Positions 1-6,129 of a DNA stretch of 9,596 nt are shown piece after piece. The position numbers and the translations under genes were made by a program. A model generated the notes under the pieces. That model saw only the letters and a program-made list of their open reading frames with translations, made no database searches and was not told the DNA's origin. This stretch comes from Candidatus Omnitrophota bacterium (GTDB lineage: Bacteria; Omnitrophota; Omnitrophia; Omnitrophales; Danuiimicrobiaceae): the NCBI GenBank assembly GCA_016206815.1, contig JACQQT010000023.1:1-9596 (forward strand), in the 5' to 3' direction. Every line of letters starts with the position of its first letter. Position 1 is the stretch's first letter.

Positions 1-1
1 T

Positions 2-409
2 GACTTTTGCAAGGGAGCGAAACATTGGGAATGGAAACTGAACATGCCGCTTTCCGACATCGAAAAGATCATGCAAAAAAACGGGTATCCCGCAAAGAAT
101 CTCAAACGCGTCTCATTTACGGCTTACGATCCGACCGGCCGCGCTTTGAAAGTTTCACTTGAGTACGCACGTTCGAAAGTATTAATTTCAGCCGGTGATT
201 TTCGTTTGTTTCTGGGGCCGGACCGCTTGAGGAGTTTGAAGGCCGGCGCCGAAATCAAAGGGGATCACGTTCATTTTCATGGGCTCGGTTGGGGGCACGG
301 TGTCGGTTTTTGTCAGTGGGGCGCCAAAGGCCAGGCGGAAGCCGGCAGGAACTATCGCGAAATCATTCAACATTACTTTCCGGGGAGTGAGTTGAAAAAG
401 ATATACTAG
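2..409 (+). CDS. SpoIID/LytB-domain protein, 3' end only
   Basis: The frame is open from the left edge, so the gene starts outside the window; the first internal ATG (44) is not the real start. The visible 135 residues match the C-terminal half of the SpoIID/LytB domain. They begin with a Cys followed by two Trp (CKGAKHWEW), then a strand-rich section with PTGRALKV and an FRLFLGPDRLRS segment, and end in the family hallmark GWGHGVGFCQWGAKGQAEAG and HYFPGSELKKIY. SpoIID is a peptidoglycan lytic transglycosylase of endosporulation, but the domain is also common in non-sporulating bacteria, where it probably acts in cell-wall remodelling or division. The catalytic Glu of the family lies in the missing N-terminal part, so activity cannot be judged. 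No terminator is visible after the stop codon. Confidence 0.88.
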   Translation, partial: DFCKGAKHWEWKLNMPLSDIEKIMQKNGYPAKNLKRVSFTAYDPTGRALKVSLEYARSKVLISAGDFRLFLGPDRLRSLKAGAEIKGDHVHFHGLGWGHGVGFCQWGAKGQAEAGRNYREIIQHYFPGSELKKIY

Positions 410-528
410 AGATTGAAGATTAAATCAAATGCGCCCGCACCGACCTCGATAAATAAAAGAAATGGGATGTCGGTACTGGCGCGAAACCTTGATAAATAAT
501 CGCTTTGGCACTACTTTAATGTAGTTTC
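410..528 (+). promoter_or_regulatory. Intergenic region with probable tRNA promoter and short repeats
   Basis: No gene is seen here. A possible promoter for the tRNA has -35 TTGATA (489-494) and either TACTTT (512-517, 17-bp spacer) or TTTAAT (515-520, 20-bp spacer, closer to consensus) as -10. Either would start transcription very close to the tRNA 5' end. The segment around the -35 is duplicated: ACCTCGATAAATAA (443-456) and ACCTTGATAAATAA (486-499) differ at one of 14 positions. An imperfect inverted repeat, GCGCC...ACCGAC (431-444) with GTCGGT...GGCGC (469-482), surrounds the first copy. Which hexamer is used is uncertain. Confidence 0.35.
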
Positions 529-599
<71 letters not shown>

Positions 600-605
<6 letters not shown>

Positions 606-623
606 AACCTCTTGGTTTGGTGC
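600..623 (+). other. Hairpin spanning tRNA 3' end and trailer
   Basis: GCACCAAACC (600-609) and GGTTTGGTGC (614-623) form a perfect 10-bp stem with a TCTT loop. The left arm contains the tRNA discriminator base and CCA. No T-run follows, so it is not a normal intrinsic terminator. It may affect 3' processing of the tRNA precursor, or it may simply be the left edge of the neighbouring repeat. Its right arm overlaps the outer stem of the 620-726 structure, so the two pairings exclude each other. Confidence 0.5.
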
Positions 624-726
624 GGCATCGGCTGCGATTACACTTGAAACCAATGTTTCAAGTGCCGTACGGCGAGAATATGGAAATTCTCGTCCTACGG
701 AGGAAAACCGTCTCCGATGGCCGCAC
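620..726. repeat. Multi-branched palindromic element after tRNA-Arg
   Basis: A 107-base stretch folds almost completely. The outer stem pairs GTGCGGCATCGG (620-631) with CCGATGGCCGCAC (714-726), 12 bp with one bulged G. Inside it sit a perfect 10-bp hairpin, CACTTGAAAC/GTTTCAAGTG (641-650/655-664, loop CAAT), and a long hairpin pairing 665-679 with 686-700, which ends in CGAGAAT/ATTCTCG with loop ATGGAA. This leaves only short single-stranded joints. The density of perfect stems suggests a mobile palindromic repeat (MITE- or REP-like) or a structured RNA transcribed behind the tRNA. Stop-free reading through it on the + strand (544-795) looks accidental. No family is recognised. Confidence 0.55.
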
Positions 727-751
727 GTCTCGTTAAGGACATCACCTCTTT

Positions 752-1282
752 ATGAAACCACGTATCGTTTCCGTGTTTGGAAGCTCAAAAATTAAAGAAC
801 CTTCAAAAGCGTGGCACGAAGCTTACGAAGCCGGGAAATTTCTTGCGCAAGCGAGTTTTGTGGTGGCCAACGGCGGTTTTGGAGGCACGATGCTTGCAGC
901 CGTCAAAGGCGCTAAAGATGCCGGAGGTTCCACCATCGGAGTCACCACCGGCGAATTTCCGGAAGCAGTGAAGAATGATTTTATCGATCAGGAAATCCAA
1001 AAATCAAGCTGGCACGAAAGGCTCCACCAGTTAGTCGAACTGGCAGACGGTTTTTTGGTGCTGGACGGAGGGACCGGAACCATCGTGGAGTTCCTGACGG
1101 TTTGGGAAATGAGCAGTAAAAAACTGCACCGGAAACCAATCGCTGTCCTAGGTCAGTCCATGCAATCGCTCGCTCGCTTTCTAGAGAAAAATCCGGAGGT
1201 TTCTATTCCCGGCCTTTTTTTGATTGCAAAAAATCCAAAGGCCGCAGTCAACTTTTTAGCCGATCATATTTCGCATGCCTAG
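752..1282 (+). CDS. LOG-family (TIGR00725-like) Rossmann-fold protein
   Basis: This 176-residue protein has the LOG/SLOG nucleotide-binding fold. The N-terminal strand (IVSVFGSS) leads to NGGFGGTMLAAVKGAKDAGG (residues 40-59). A conserved WHER motif (87-90) precedes the signature strand-loop DGGTGTIVE (105-113). Classic LOG phosphoribohydrolases, which release cytokinin bases from riboside monophosphates, carry PGGxGTxxE. Here the Pro is Asp, as in looser relatives, so the substrate should not be assumed; a nucleotide or nucleoside-phosphate ligand is likely. A possible ribosome site AAGGA (735-739) lies 12 bases before the ATG, a rather long spacing. The stop codon overlaps the longest possible queA reading frame, suggesting co-transcription with the downstream operon. 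Confidence 0.85.
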   Translation: MKPRIVSVFGSSKIKEPSKAWHEAYEAGKFLAQASFVVANGGFGGTMLAAVKGAKDAGGSTIGVTTGEFPEAVKNDFIDQEIQKSSWHERLHQLVELADGFLVLDGGTGTIVEFLTVWEMSSKKLHRKPIAVLGQSMQSLARFLEKNPEVSIPGLFLIAKNPKAAVNFLADHISHA

Positions 1283-1292
1283 TCTGTCCCAG

Positions 1293-2462
1293 ATGCAATT
1301 GTCTGATTTTGAGTACGTCCTTCCGAAGGAATTGATTGCGCAAACCGCCCTCGTGGAACGGACCAAAGCCCGCCTTTTGGTTTTGGACCGCAAGACAGGC
1401 AGCATCCGACATCGAATCTTTCAGAGTATTGCGGATTATTTTGAAAAAGGGGATGTGTTGGTTTTAAACGATACCAAGGTCCTGCCGGCACGAATTTTTG
1501 CAAGGCGAAAAACCGGTGCCCGCGTTGAGATTTTGGTGTTGAAATCGGTACCAGGTACAACGGTGCCAGGTTCGGAGAACCCGGCACCGGCTGTACCTGG
1601 TACCGTTACATGGGAGGCTTTAGTTAAACCGTCCGGACGCATTCGGGAAGGTGAGGACCTTGTACTAGAATGCATGGGTGCGGTTTCCGCACCCCTGCAC
1701 AACGATATATTCATTCGTGTTCTAGATGGTGCTGATCACAAGACCGGATTCAGGCACATTCAATTCTTGGGCGGAGAATCGCCGGATTCGATTTTGCGGA
1801 CATACGGACACATTCCTCTCCCTCCCTATATTGACCGCGAAGATACGCCGGCGGACCGGGAACTTTATCAAACGGTGTTTGCGAAATGCCCCGGAGCAGT
1901 GGCAAGTCCTACGGCGGGCCTTCATTTTGATGAAGCGCTGCTCTCAAAACTTGAGGCAAAGGGGGTTGAAATTCTTTTCATTACGCTGCACGTGAGTTAC
2001 GGAACGTTCCAGCCGGTTGTATCGGAGGATTTGACCGAACATCGAATGCATCAGGAATACTTTGAAATTTCGGATGAAGTGGGCAAAAGAATCGATTTCG
2101 CAAAAGCAGACGGCAGGCGCGTGACGGCGTGCGGAACGACGGTGGTGCGGACGCTTGAGTCGCAAGCTTCGGTACCACTTCCAACAAGTGCCAGGTTCAA
2201 AGGCCAAATGAATAATGAACCCGGCACTTTTGGAAGTGGTACCGTTCATGCCGGACAGGGGACGACAGACCTTTTTATTTATCCTCCTTATGATTTTAAA
2301 ATTGCGGACCGGATGATTACTAATTTTCATCTGCCCCGCACGACACTTTTGATGTTAACCAGCGCATTTGCCGGCCATGAGTTGTTGATGAAAGCCTATC
2401 GCGAGGCGATTCAAGAAAAATACAGATTTTATTCGTACGGCGACGGAATGTTGATTGTATGA
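1293..2462 (+). CDS. queA: S-adenosylmethionine:tRNA ribosyltransferase-isomerase QueA, with two palindromic inserts
   Basis: QueA transfers and isomerises the ribosyl part of AdoMet onto preQ1 in tRNA, giving epoxyqueuosine. I prefer the ATG at 1293 because the product then begins MQLSDFEYVLPKELIAQ, the usual QueA start; an in-frame ATG at 1275 would add six residues. Neither has a clear ribosome site. Motifs in order are VLNDTKVLPARIFARRKTGARVE, SPTAGLHFDE, ITLHVSYGTFQPV, VTACGTTVVRTLES, TDLFIYPPYDF, ITNFHLPRTTLLML and a C-terminal YRFYSYGDGMLIV. The protein is 389 residues. Two in-frame inserts, residues about 85-105 (VPGT-rich) and 293-318, come from palindromic elements. Without their 20 and 25 codons it is 344 residues, normal for the family. 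Both fall where QueA proteins have variable loops, so function is probably kept. It overlaps tgt by four bases (ATGA). Confidence 0.96.
   Translation: MQLSDFEYVLPKELIAQTALVERTKARLLVLDRKTGSIRHRIFQSIADYFEKGDVLVLNDTKVLPARIFARRKTGARVEILVLKSVPGTTVPGSENPAPAVPGTVTWEALVKPSGRIREGEDLVLECMGAVSAPLHNDIFIRVLDGADHKTGFRHIQFLGGESPDSILRTYGHIPLPPYIDREDTPADRELYQTVFAKCPGAVASPTAGLHFDEALLSKLEAKGVEILFITLHVSYGTFQPVVSEDLTEHRMHQEYFEISDEVGKRIDFAKADGRRVTACGTTVVRTLESQASVPLPTSARFKGQMNNEPGTFGSGTVHAGQGTTDLFIYPPYDFKIADRMITNFHLPRTTLLMLTSAFAGHELLMKAYREAIQEKYRFYSYGDGMLIV
1546..1605 (+). repeat. Family A palindromic element, queA copy 1 (60 bp)
   Basis: The arms pair in three blocks. CGGTACCAGGTACA (1546-1559) pairs with TGTACCTGGTACCG (1592-1605), CGGTGCC (1561-1567) with GGCACCG (1583-1589), and GGTTC (1569-1573) with GAACC (1577-1581), with loop GGA. 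A1568 faces C1582. It matches the recJ copy at 57 of 60 bases. It is read as S-VPGTTVPGS...VPGT-V, phase TCG-GTA-CCA. It has no stop codon in any of the six frames. Confidence 0.93.
1671..1699. repeat. Short palindrome inside queA, possibly another insert
   Basis: TGCA (1671-1674) and GGGTGCGG (1676-1683) pair with CCGCACCC (1687-1694) and TGCA (1696-1699) around a TTT loop, with one T/C mismatch. That is a 29-base hairpin coding for residues 127-136 (CMGAVSAPLH). It lies in a variable part of QueA. It could be a third, shorter insert or a chance palindrome; no second copy exists in the window. Confidence 0.4.
2170..2244 (+). repeat. Family A palindromic element, queA copy 2 (75 bp, variant stem)
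   Basis: CGGTACCACTTCCAA (2170-2184) pairs perfectly with TTGGAAGTGGTACCG (2230-2244). AAGTGCC (2186-2192) pairs with GGCACTT (2223-2229), and GGTTC (2194-2198) with GAACC (2217-2221). A2193 faces C2222, exactly as in copy 1. The outer stem differs from copy 1 on both arms in step, so pairing is kept. The 18-base loop carries TGA and TAA in the two unused forward frames; the frame actually used is open. Confidence 0.9.
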
Positions 2463-3640
2463 CAACCGGTATCCCCTCTCAATCAATCAAACAGAAAAAG
2501 GGGACAGACTATAGCCTGTCCCCTTTTTCTTTGATTCAAAAAGATCCTAAAACCAGCGCCCGGCTTGGCCGTGTTCAAACGGCGCACGGCGCTTTTGAGA
2601 CGCCTGTTTTTATGCCGGTCGGTACACAGGGAACCGTGAAAACGCTGGCTCCCAGAGAGCTTGAGGAGATGGGTTCCGAGGTGATTTTGGCGAATGCCTA
2701 TCATCTTTACATCCGTCCGGGAATCGATATAATCAACGCTTCCGGCGGGCTGCACCGGTTTATGGCGTGGCCCAAAGCCATCCTAACGGATTCGGGCGGT
2801 TACCAGATTTTTTCTCTGGCACGGCTTCGGGAAATTACGGATGAAGGGGCGCGCTTTAATTCCCATTTTGACGGCCGCGAGATTTTTCTCACGCCTGAAG
2901 AGGTGATCCGGGCTCAAGAAATACTGGGTTCGGATATTGCCATGATTCTGGATGAATGTCCGCCGCACGATGCCTCCCGCGCTCAAGTCGGGGAGGCGGT
3001 TCGCCGAACCATTCATTGGGCGAAGCGTGCGAAACGTGTTCATTCGGTACCTGGTACCGCTAGGTCGTTACTGTTTGGGATCGTTCAAGGCGGCAAGTTC
3101 CTTGATTTACGAAAGTCCTCTCTCGACCAAACGGTTGACATCGGTTTTGACGGTTATGCGCTCGGCGGCGTCAGCGTCGGCGAGCCAAAACCTGAGATGG
3201 AAGAGGTGGTACGCAAGATCACGCCTTTAATGCCGTCCGATCGGCCGCGTTATTTAATGGGGGTTGGAACGCCTGTTGATTTATTTTGGGCGATTGAAGC
3301 GGGGATCGATCTTTTTGATTGCGTGAATCCCACTCGTTACGGGCGAAACGGAACCGCGTTTACGCGGACCGGTAAAGTGACGGTTCGGAACGCTCAATAC
3401 GCCAAGGATCAAAGCCAGCTCGATCAAACGTGTCCATGTTATACGTGTTCGAATTTTTCGCGGAGTTACCTGCGGCATTTGTTTAATTGTGAGGAAATGT
3501 TGGGCCACCGGCTCGTGACGTATCATAACGTTTATTTTTTTATTTCTCTCACCCGGGAAATTCGAAACGCAATTGCTGAAGGACGGTTTTCCGAACTCAA
3601 AAAAGAATTTTTATCTAACTACAACGAAGAAAATAGATAA
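2459..3640 (+). CDS. tgt: Queuine/7-aminomethyl-7-deazaguanine tRNA-guanine transglycosylase Tgt, with inserts
   Basis: Bacterial Tgt swaps the wobble guanine of GUN-anticodon tRNAs for preQ1, the step before QueA. The 393-residue product shows GAFETPVFMPVGTQG, the active-site LTDSGGYQ (Asp111), DECPPHD, FGIVQGG, YALGGVSVGE, and the nucleophile region FDCVNPTRYGRNG (Asp287). The zinc site is C325-x-C327-x2-C330-x25-H356. All key residues are present. Its ATG overlaps the queA stop, implying translational coupling. The first 30 or so residues are unusual: codons about 9-26 come from a palindromic element (giving KKGTDYSLSPFS), and family-like sequence resumes at about FSLIQKDPKTSARLGRV. A 15-bp family A remnant codes for VPGT at residues 197-200, between AKRVHS and ARSLLFGIVQGG, a surface-loop position. 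Confidence 0.96.
   Translation: MTTGIPSQSIKQKKGTDYSLSPFSLIQKDPKTSARLGRVQTAHGAFETPVFMPVGTQGTVKTLAPRELEEMGSEVILANAYHLYIRPGIDIINASGGLHRFMAWPKAILTDSGGYQIFSLARLREITDEGARFNSHFDGREIFLTPEEVIRAQEILGSDIAMILDECPPHDASRAQVGEAVRRTIHWAKRAKRVHSVPGTARSLLFGIVQGGKFLDLRKSSLDQTVDIGFDGYALGGVSVGEPKPEMEEVVRKITPLMPSDRPRYLMGVGTPVDLFWAIEAGIDLFDCVNPTRYGRNGTAFTRTGKVTVRNAQYAKDQSQLDQTCPCYTCSNFSRSYLRHLFNCEEMLGHRLVTYHNVYFFISLTREIRNAIAEGRFSELKKEFLSNYNEENR
2485..2536. repeat. Family B GGGGACAG palindrome in the start of tgt, terminator-like
   Basis: AAAAAGGGGACAG (2495-2507) pairs with CTGTCCCCTTTTT (2516-2528) around an 8-base loop, ACTATAGC. Flanking AATCAAA (2485-2491) pairs with TTTGATT (2530-2536). The strong stem followed by TTTTTCTTT has the form of an intrinsic terminator, and the A-run on the other side makes it bidirectional. 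It is nevertheless inside the tgt coding region. The used frame is open, while the other two forward frames have TAG (2512-2514) and TGA (2532-2534). The GGGGACAGACTA type of repeat is, to my knowledge, scattered in many bacterial genomes, but I cannot confirm its family here. Confidence 0.85.
3045..3059. repeat. Family A minimal element in tgt (15 bp)
   Basis: CGGTACCTGGTACCG consists only of the two conserved ends of the family A element around a central T. It is read TCG-GTA-CCT-GGT-ACC (S-V-P-G-T), the same phase as the three long copies. It may be a deletion remnant or a minimal unit. Being short, it could be chance, but the shared ends, phase and preceding T argue against that. Confidence 0.6.
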
Positions 3641-3656
3641 CCAGGAGATCTAATTC

Positions 3657-3941
3657 ATGCCAGGTGCTCAAGCGCAAGCAAATCCGATTCTTTCTTTTCT
3701 GCCGCTCGTCTTAATGTTTGTTGTTTTTTATTTTCTGCTCATCCGCCCTCAGCAGAAACGCCAAAAACAACACGCCGAAATGGTGAAAAGTTTAAAGAAG
3801 GGGGACCGCGTGGTCACTTCCGGCGGAGTGATCGGCACCGTTCATACGCTTCAGGAGGATTATGTGGTTCTCAAAGTCGGTGACCAGGACACGAAAATCG
3901 AAGTATTGCGCAGCGCGGTTCAAGAGTTGAGAAAATCCTAA
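3657..3941 (+). CDS. yajC: Sec translocase accessory subunit YajC
   Basis: A 94-residue protein with one N-terminal membrane segment (about residues 11-29, ILSFLPLVLMFVVFYFLLI). It is followed by the diagnostic RPQQKRQKQHAEMVKSLKKGDRVVTSGGVIGTV and a short beta-rich cytoplasmic tail. YajC associates with SecDF and SecYEG in the inner membrane and is usually dispensable. The start is supported by AGGAG (3643-3647) nine bases upstream, the clearest ribosome site of the operon. It lies 16 bases after tgt and one base before secDF, the standard order of this cluster. Confidence 0.96.
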   Translation: MPGAQAQANPILSFLPLVLMFVVFYFLLIRPQQKRQKQHAEMVKSLKKGDRVVTSGGVIGTVHTLQEDYVVLKVGDQDTKIEVLRSAVQELRKS

Positions 3942-3942
3942 G

Positions 3943-6123
3943 ATGGACAAAAACTTCAAATGGAAAGTCTTCATTACGCTGGCCGTGATCGGCCTTTCCG
4001 TTTATTTCGCGTATCCGCCTCAGGAAAAGATTCACCTCGGTCTCGATTTAAAAGGCGGGATGCATCTGCTGCTTGAGGTGGAGACGGAGAAGATCGATGA
4101 AAAGTATCGGGAAGGCGCGGTCGATCGTGCGGTTGAGATTATTAAAAACCGAATCGATCAGTTTGGCGTGCGCGAACCTTATATTACGAAGCAGGGGAAA
4201 AACCAGGTGGTCGTTCAGCTCCCCGGGCTGACGGATCAGGAGCGGGCGCGTGACATCGTCGCCAAGACCGCTCATCTTGAATTCAAACTGGTCAGTGATG
4301 ATGAAAAAATTATTAAAGATGCGCTTGCCGGAACCGTTCCGCCCGGTTACGAAGTAAAACAAATTGAGGAAGAAGGACGTCTTGCGGATACGCTGATCCT
4401 GGAATCGGAACCGGTGCTGACGGGCGACAAACTCACCAGTGCGGTAGTCGGTTTCGACAGCTACGGCCAGCCGATCGTGGAGATCCAGTTTGATAAAGAC
4501 GGCGCCAAAATTTTCGATGCCGCGACTTTCAAAAATATCGGCAGGCGGCTTGCGATTGTGCTGGACGGCAAGGTGCATTCCGCGCCGGTCATCCGCGACC
4601 GGATTCCCAACGGACGCGGCCAGATTTCCGGAAATTTCACCGTCGAGCAGGCAAGCGATTTGGCGTTGGTATTGAATGCGGGTGCGCTTCCCGCGCCGGT
4701 GATTATTGTGGAAGAACGGACGGTCGGCCCCACACTGGGACAGGATTCTATTCGGAGCGGCCTGTATGCTTCTTTGGGCGGCGCCGTGCTCATTATTATT
4801 TTTATGGTGGCTTATTATTTGTTTTCGGGTGTGATTGCGAGTTTTGCGGTTCTTTTGAATTTGGTGATTTTGATGGGGGTGATGGCAAAGACCGGCGCTT
4901 CGCTGACACTGCCCGGTATTGCGGGCATTATTTTAACGATGGGCATGGCGGTGGATGCCAACGTCCTGATTAATGAAAGAATCCGCGAAGAAAGAAAGTT
5001 GGGCAAAGCCATCCGCTCCGTCATTTCTGCCGGATACCACAAAGCGTTTAATGCCATTTTGGATTCGAACGTGACCACCATTCTCTCCGCTTTGATTTTA
5101 CTTTGGTTTGGTTCCGGTCCGCTTCGCGGTTTTGCGATGACGCTGTCGATCGGTCTGATTGCCAGCATGTTTACCGCTATTTTCGTGACGAGGATTATTT
5201 TTGATTTTTTTACGCGCGAACGCCGCGAAATCAGTCTCGGAATGTTGAACTTGATTCCGCAGCCAACGATCGATTGGGTTTCAAAACGGAAGTTCGCATA
5301 CGCATTTTCGATTGTATTAACAGTAATTGGTTTGGTGACGATCTTTCTGAAAGGTCCGCATCAACTGGGGATTGATTTTACCGGCGGGACCGTTGAGGAA
5401 ATCCACCTCAAGCAAAATGTGGATATCGGAAAAGTAAGGAGCGCTCTGGTCAATGCCGGTCTCGGGGAAGCGCAGCTTCAATATTACGGCCGTCCCGAGG
5501 AAGGCAACATTTTGATCCGAACCAAGACGGAAAGCACAAAAGCAATCGGGGATGCGTTGACCCAATTGATGGGAGCGGAACATTTTGAGCTTCGCCGTTC
5601 CGAATCGTTGGGCCCCGCAGCCGGCCGCCAGCTTTTTGCCAAAGCCTTGAAAGCACTTGCCATTGCCATTGCGGTCATGCTGGTCTATCTGGGATGGCGC
5701 TTTAAGTTTCAGTATGGAGCCTGTGCCGTGATCGCTTTGTTTCACGATGTGATCATATCGCTTGGCATTTTCTTTCTCTCGGGAAGGGAGTTTTCCCTGC
5801 CGATTGTCGCGGCGGTGCTGACGATTATCGGTTATTCGGTGAACGATACGATTATTTCTTTTGACCGGATCCGCGAGGATGCCAAAATCTTCCGGAAGGA
5901 AGAATTTAAGAAGATCGTGAATTTAAGCATCAACCAAACCTTCGGCCGCACGGTGATTACCACCGGCACCACGATGCTGGGCGTCTTGGCGCTTTTTATC
6001 TTCGGCGGTTTGGCCATTCATGACTTTGCTTTTATTTTGCTGGTGGGATTTGCTTCCGGCGTGTACTCAACCATTTTCGTGGCCGGCCCGCTGTTGGTTG
6101 AATTCTCTCAGAAAAGGGCTTAG
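3943..6123 (+). CDS. secDF: Fused protein translocase subunit SecDF
   Basis: A 726-residue natural fusion of SecD and SecF, RND-related membrane proteins that use the proton gradient to pull exported proteins across the inner membrane. The SecD half has one N-terminal membrane helix (about 9-24), GLDLKGG (33-39), a periplasmic domain ending in LNAGALPAPV and ERTVGPTLGQDSI, then a five-helix bundle carrying GMAVDANVLINERIREE with the conserved Asp338. SecF begins near residue 440 with its own first helix, GIDFTGGT (476-483), a small periplasmic domain, and GYSVNDTIISFDRIRE with Asp635. Both halves look intact. The fused form is known from Bacillus and many other phyla, so it is only a weak taxonomic hint. 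The ATG follows the yajC stop after one base, with no strong ribosome site, so coupled translation is likely. Confidence 0.97.
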   Translation: MDKNFKWKVFITLAVIGLSVYFAYPPQEKIHLGLDLKGGMHLLLEVETEKIDEKYREGAVDRAVEIIKNRIDQFGVREPYITKQGKNQVVVQLPGLTDQERARDIVAKTAHLEFKLVSDDEKIIKDALAGTVPPGYEVKQIEEEGRLADTLILESEPVLTGDKLTSAVVGFDSYGQPIVEIQFDKDGAKIFDAATFKNIGRRLAIVLDGKVHSAPVIRDRIPNGRGQISGNFTVEQASDLALVLNAGALPAPVIIVEERTVGPTLGQDSIRSGLYASLGGAVLIIIFMVAYYLFSGVIASFAVLLNLVILMGVMAKTGASLTLPGIAGIILTMGMAVDANVLINERIREERKLGKAIRSVISAGYHKAFNAILDSNVTTILSALILLWFGSGPLRGFAMTLSIGLIASMFTAIFVTRIIFDFFTRERREISLGMLNLIPQPTIDWVSKRKFAYAFSIVLTVIGLVTIFLKGPHQLGIDFTGGTVEEIHLKQNVDIGKVRSALVNAGLGEAQLQYYGRPEEGNILIRTKTESTKAIGDALTQLMGAEHFELRRSESLGPAAGRQLFAKALKALAIAIAVMLVYLGWRFKFQYGACAVIALFHDVIISLGIFFLSGREFSLPIVAAVLTIIGYSVNDTIISFDRIREDAKIFRKEEFKKIVNLSINQTFGRTVITTGTTMLGVLALFIFGGLAIHDFAFILLVGFASGVYSTIFVAGPLLVEFSQKRA

Positions 6124-6129
6124 GTCCAA

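Noticed and set aside
3165..3190. GC-rich near-palindrome in tgt around the LGGVSVGE codons
   Set aside because: The residues are conserved in Tgt proteins generally, so the symmetry follows from the protein sequence.
4048..4578. Long - strand open frame (176 codons) opposite secDF
   Set aside because: It lies wholly within well-conserved secDF coding sequence and has no recognisable motif; a shadow frame.
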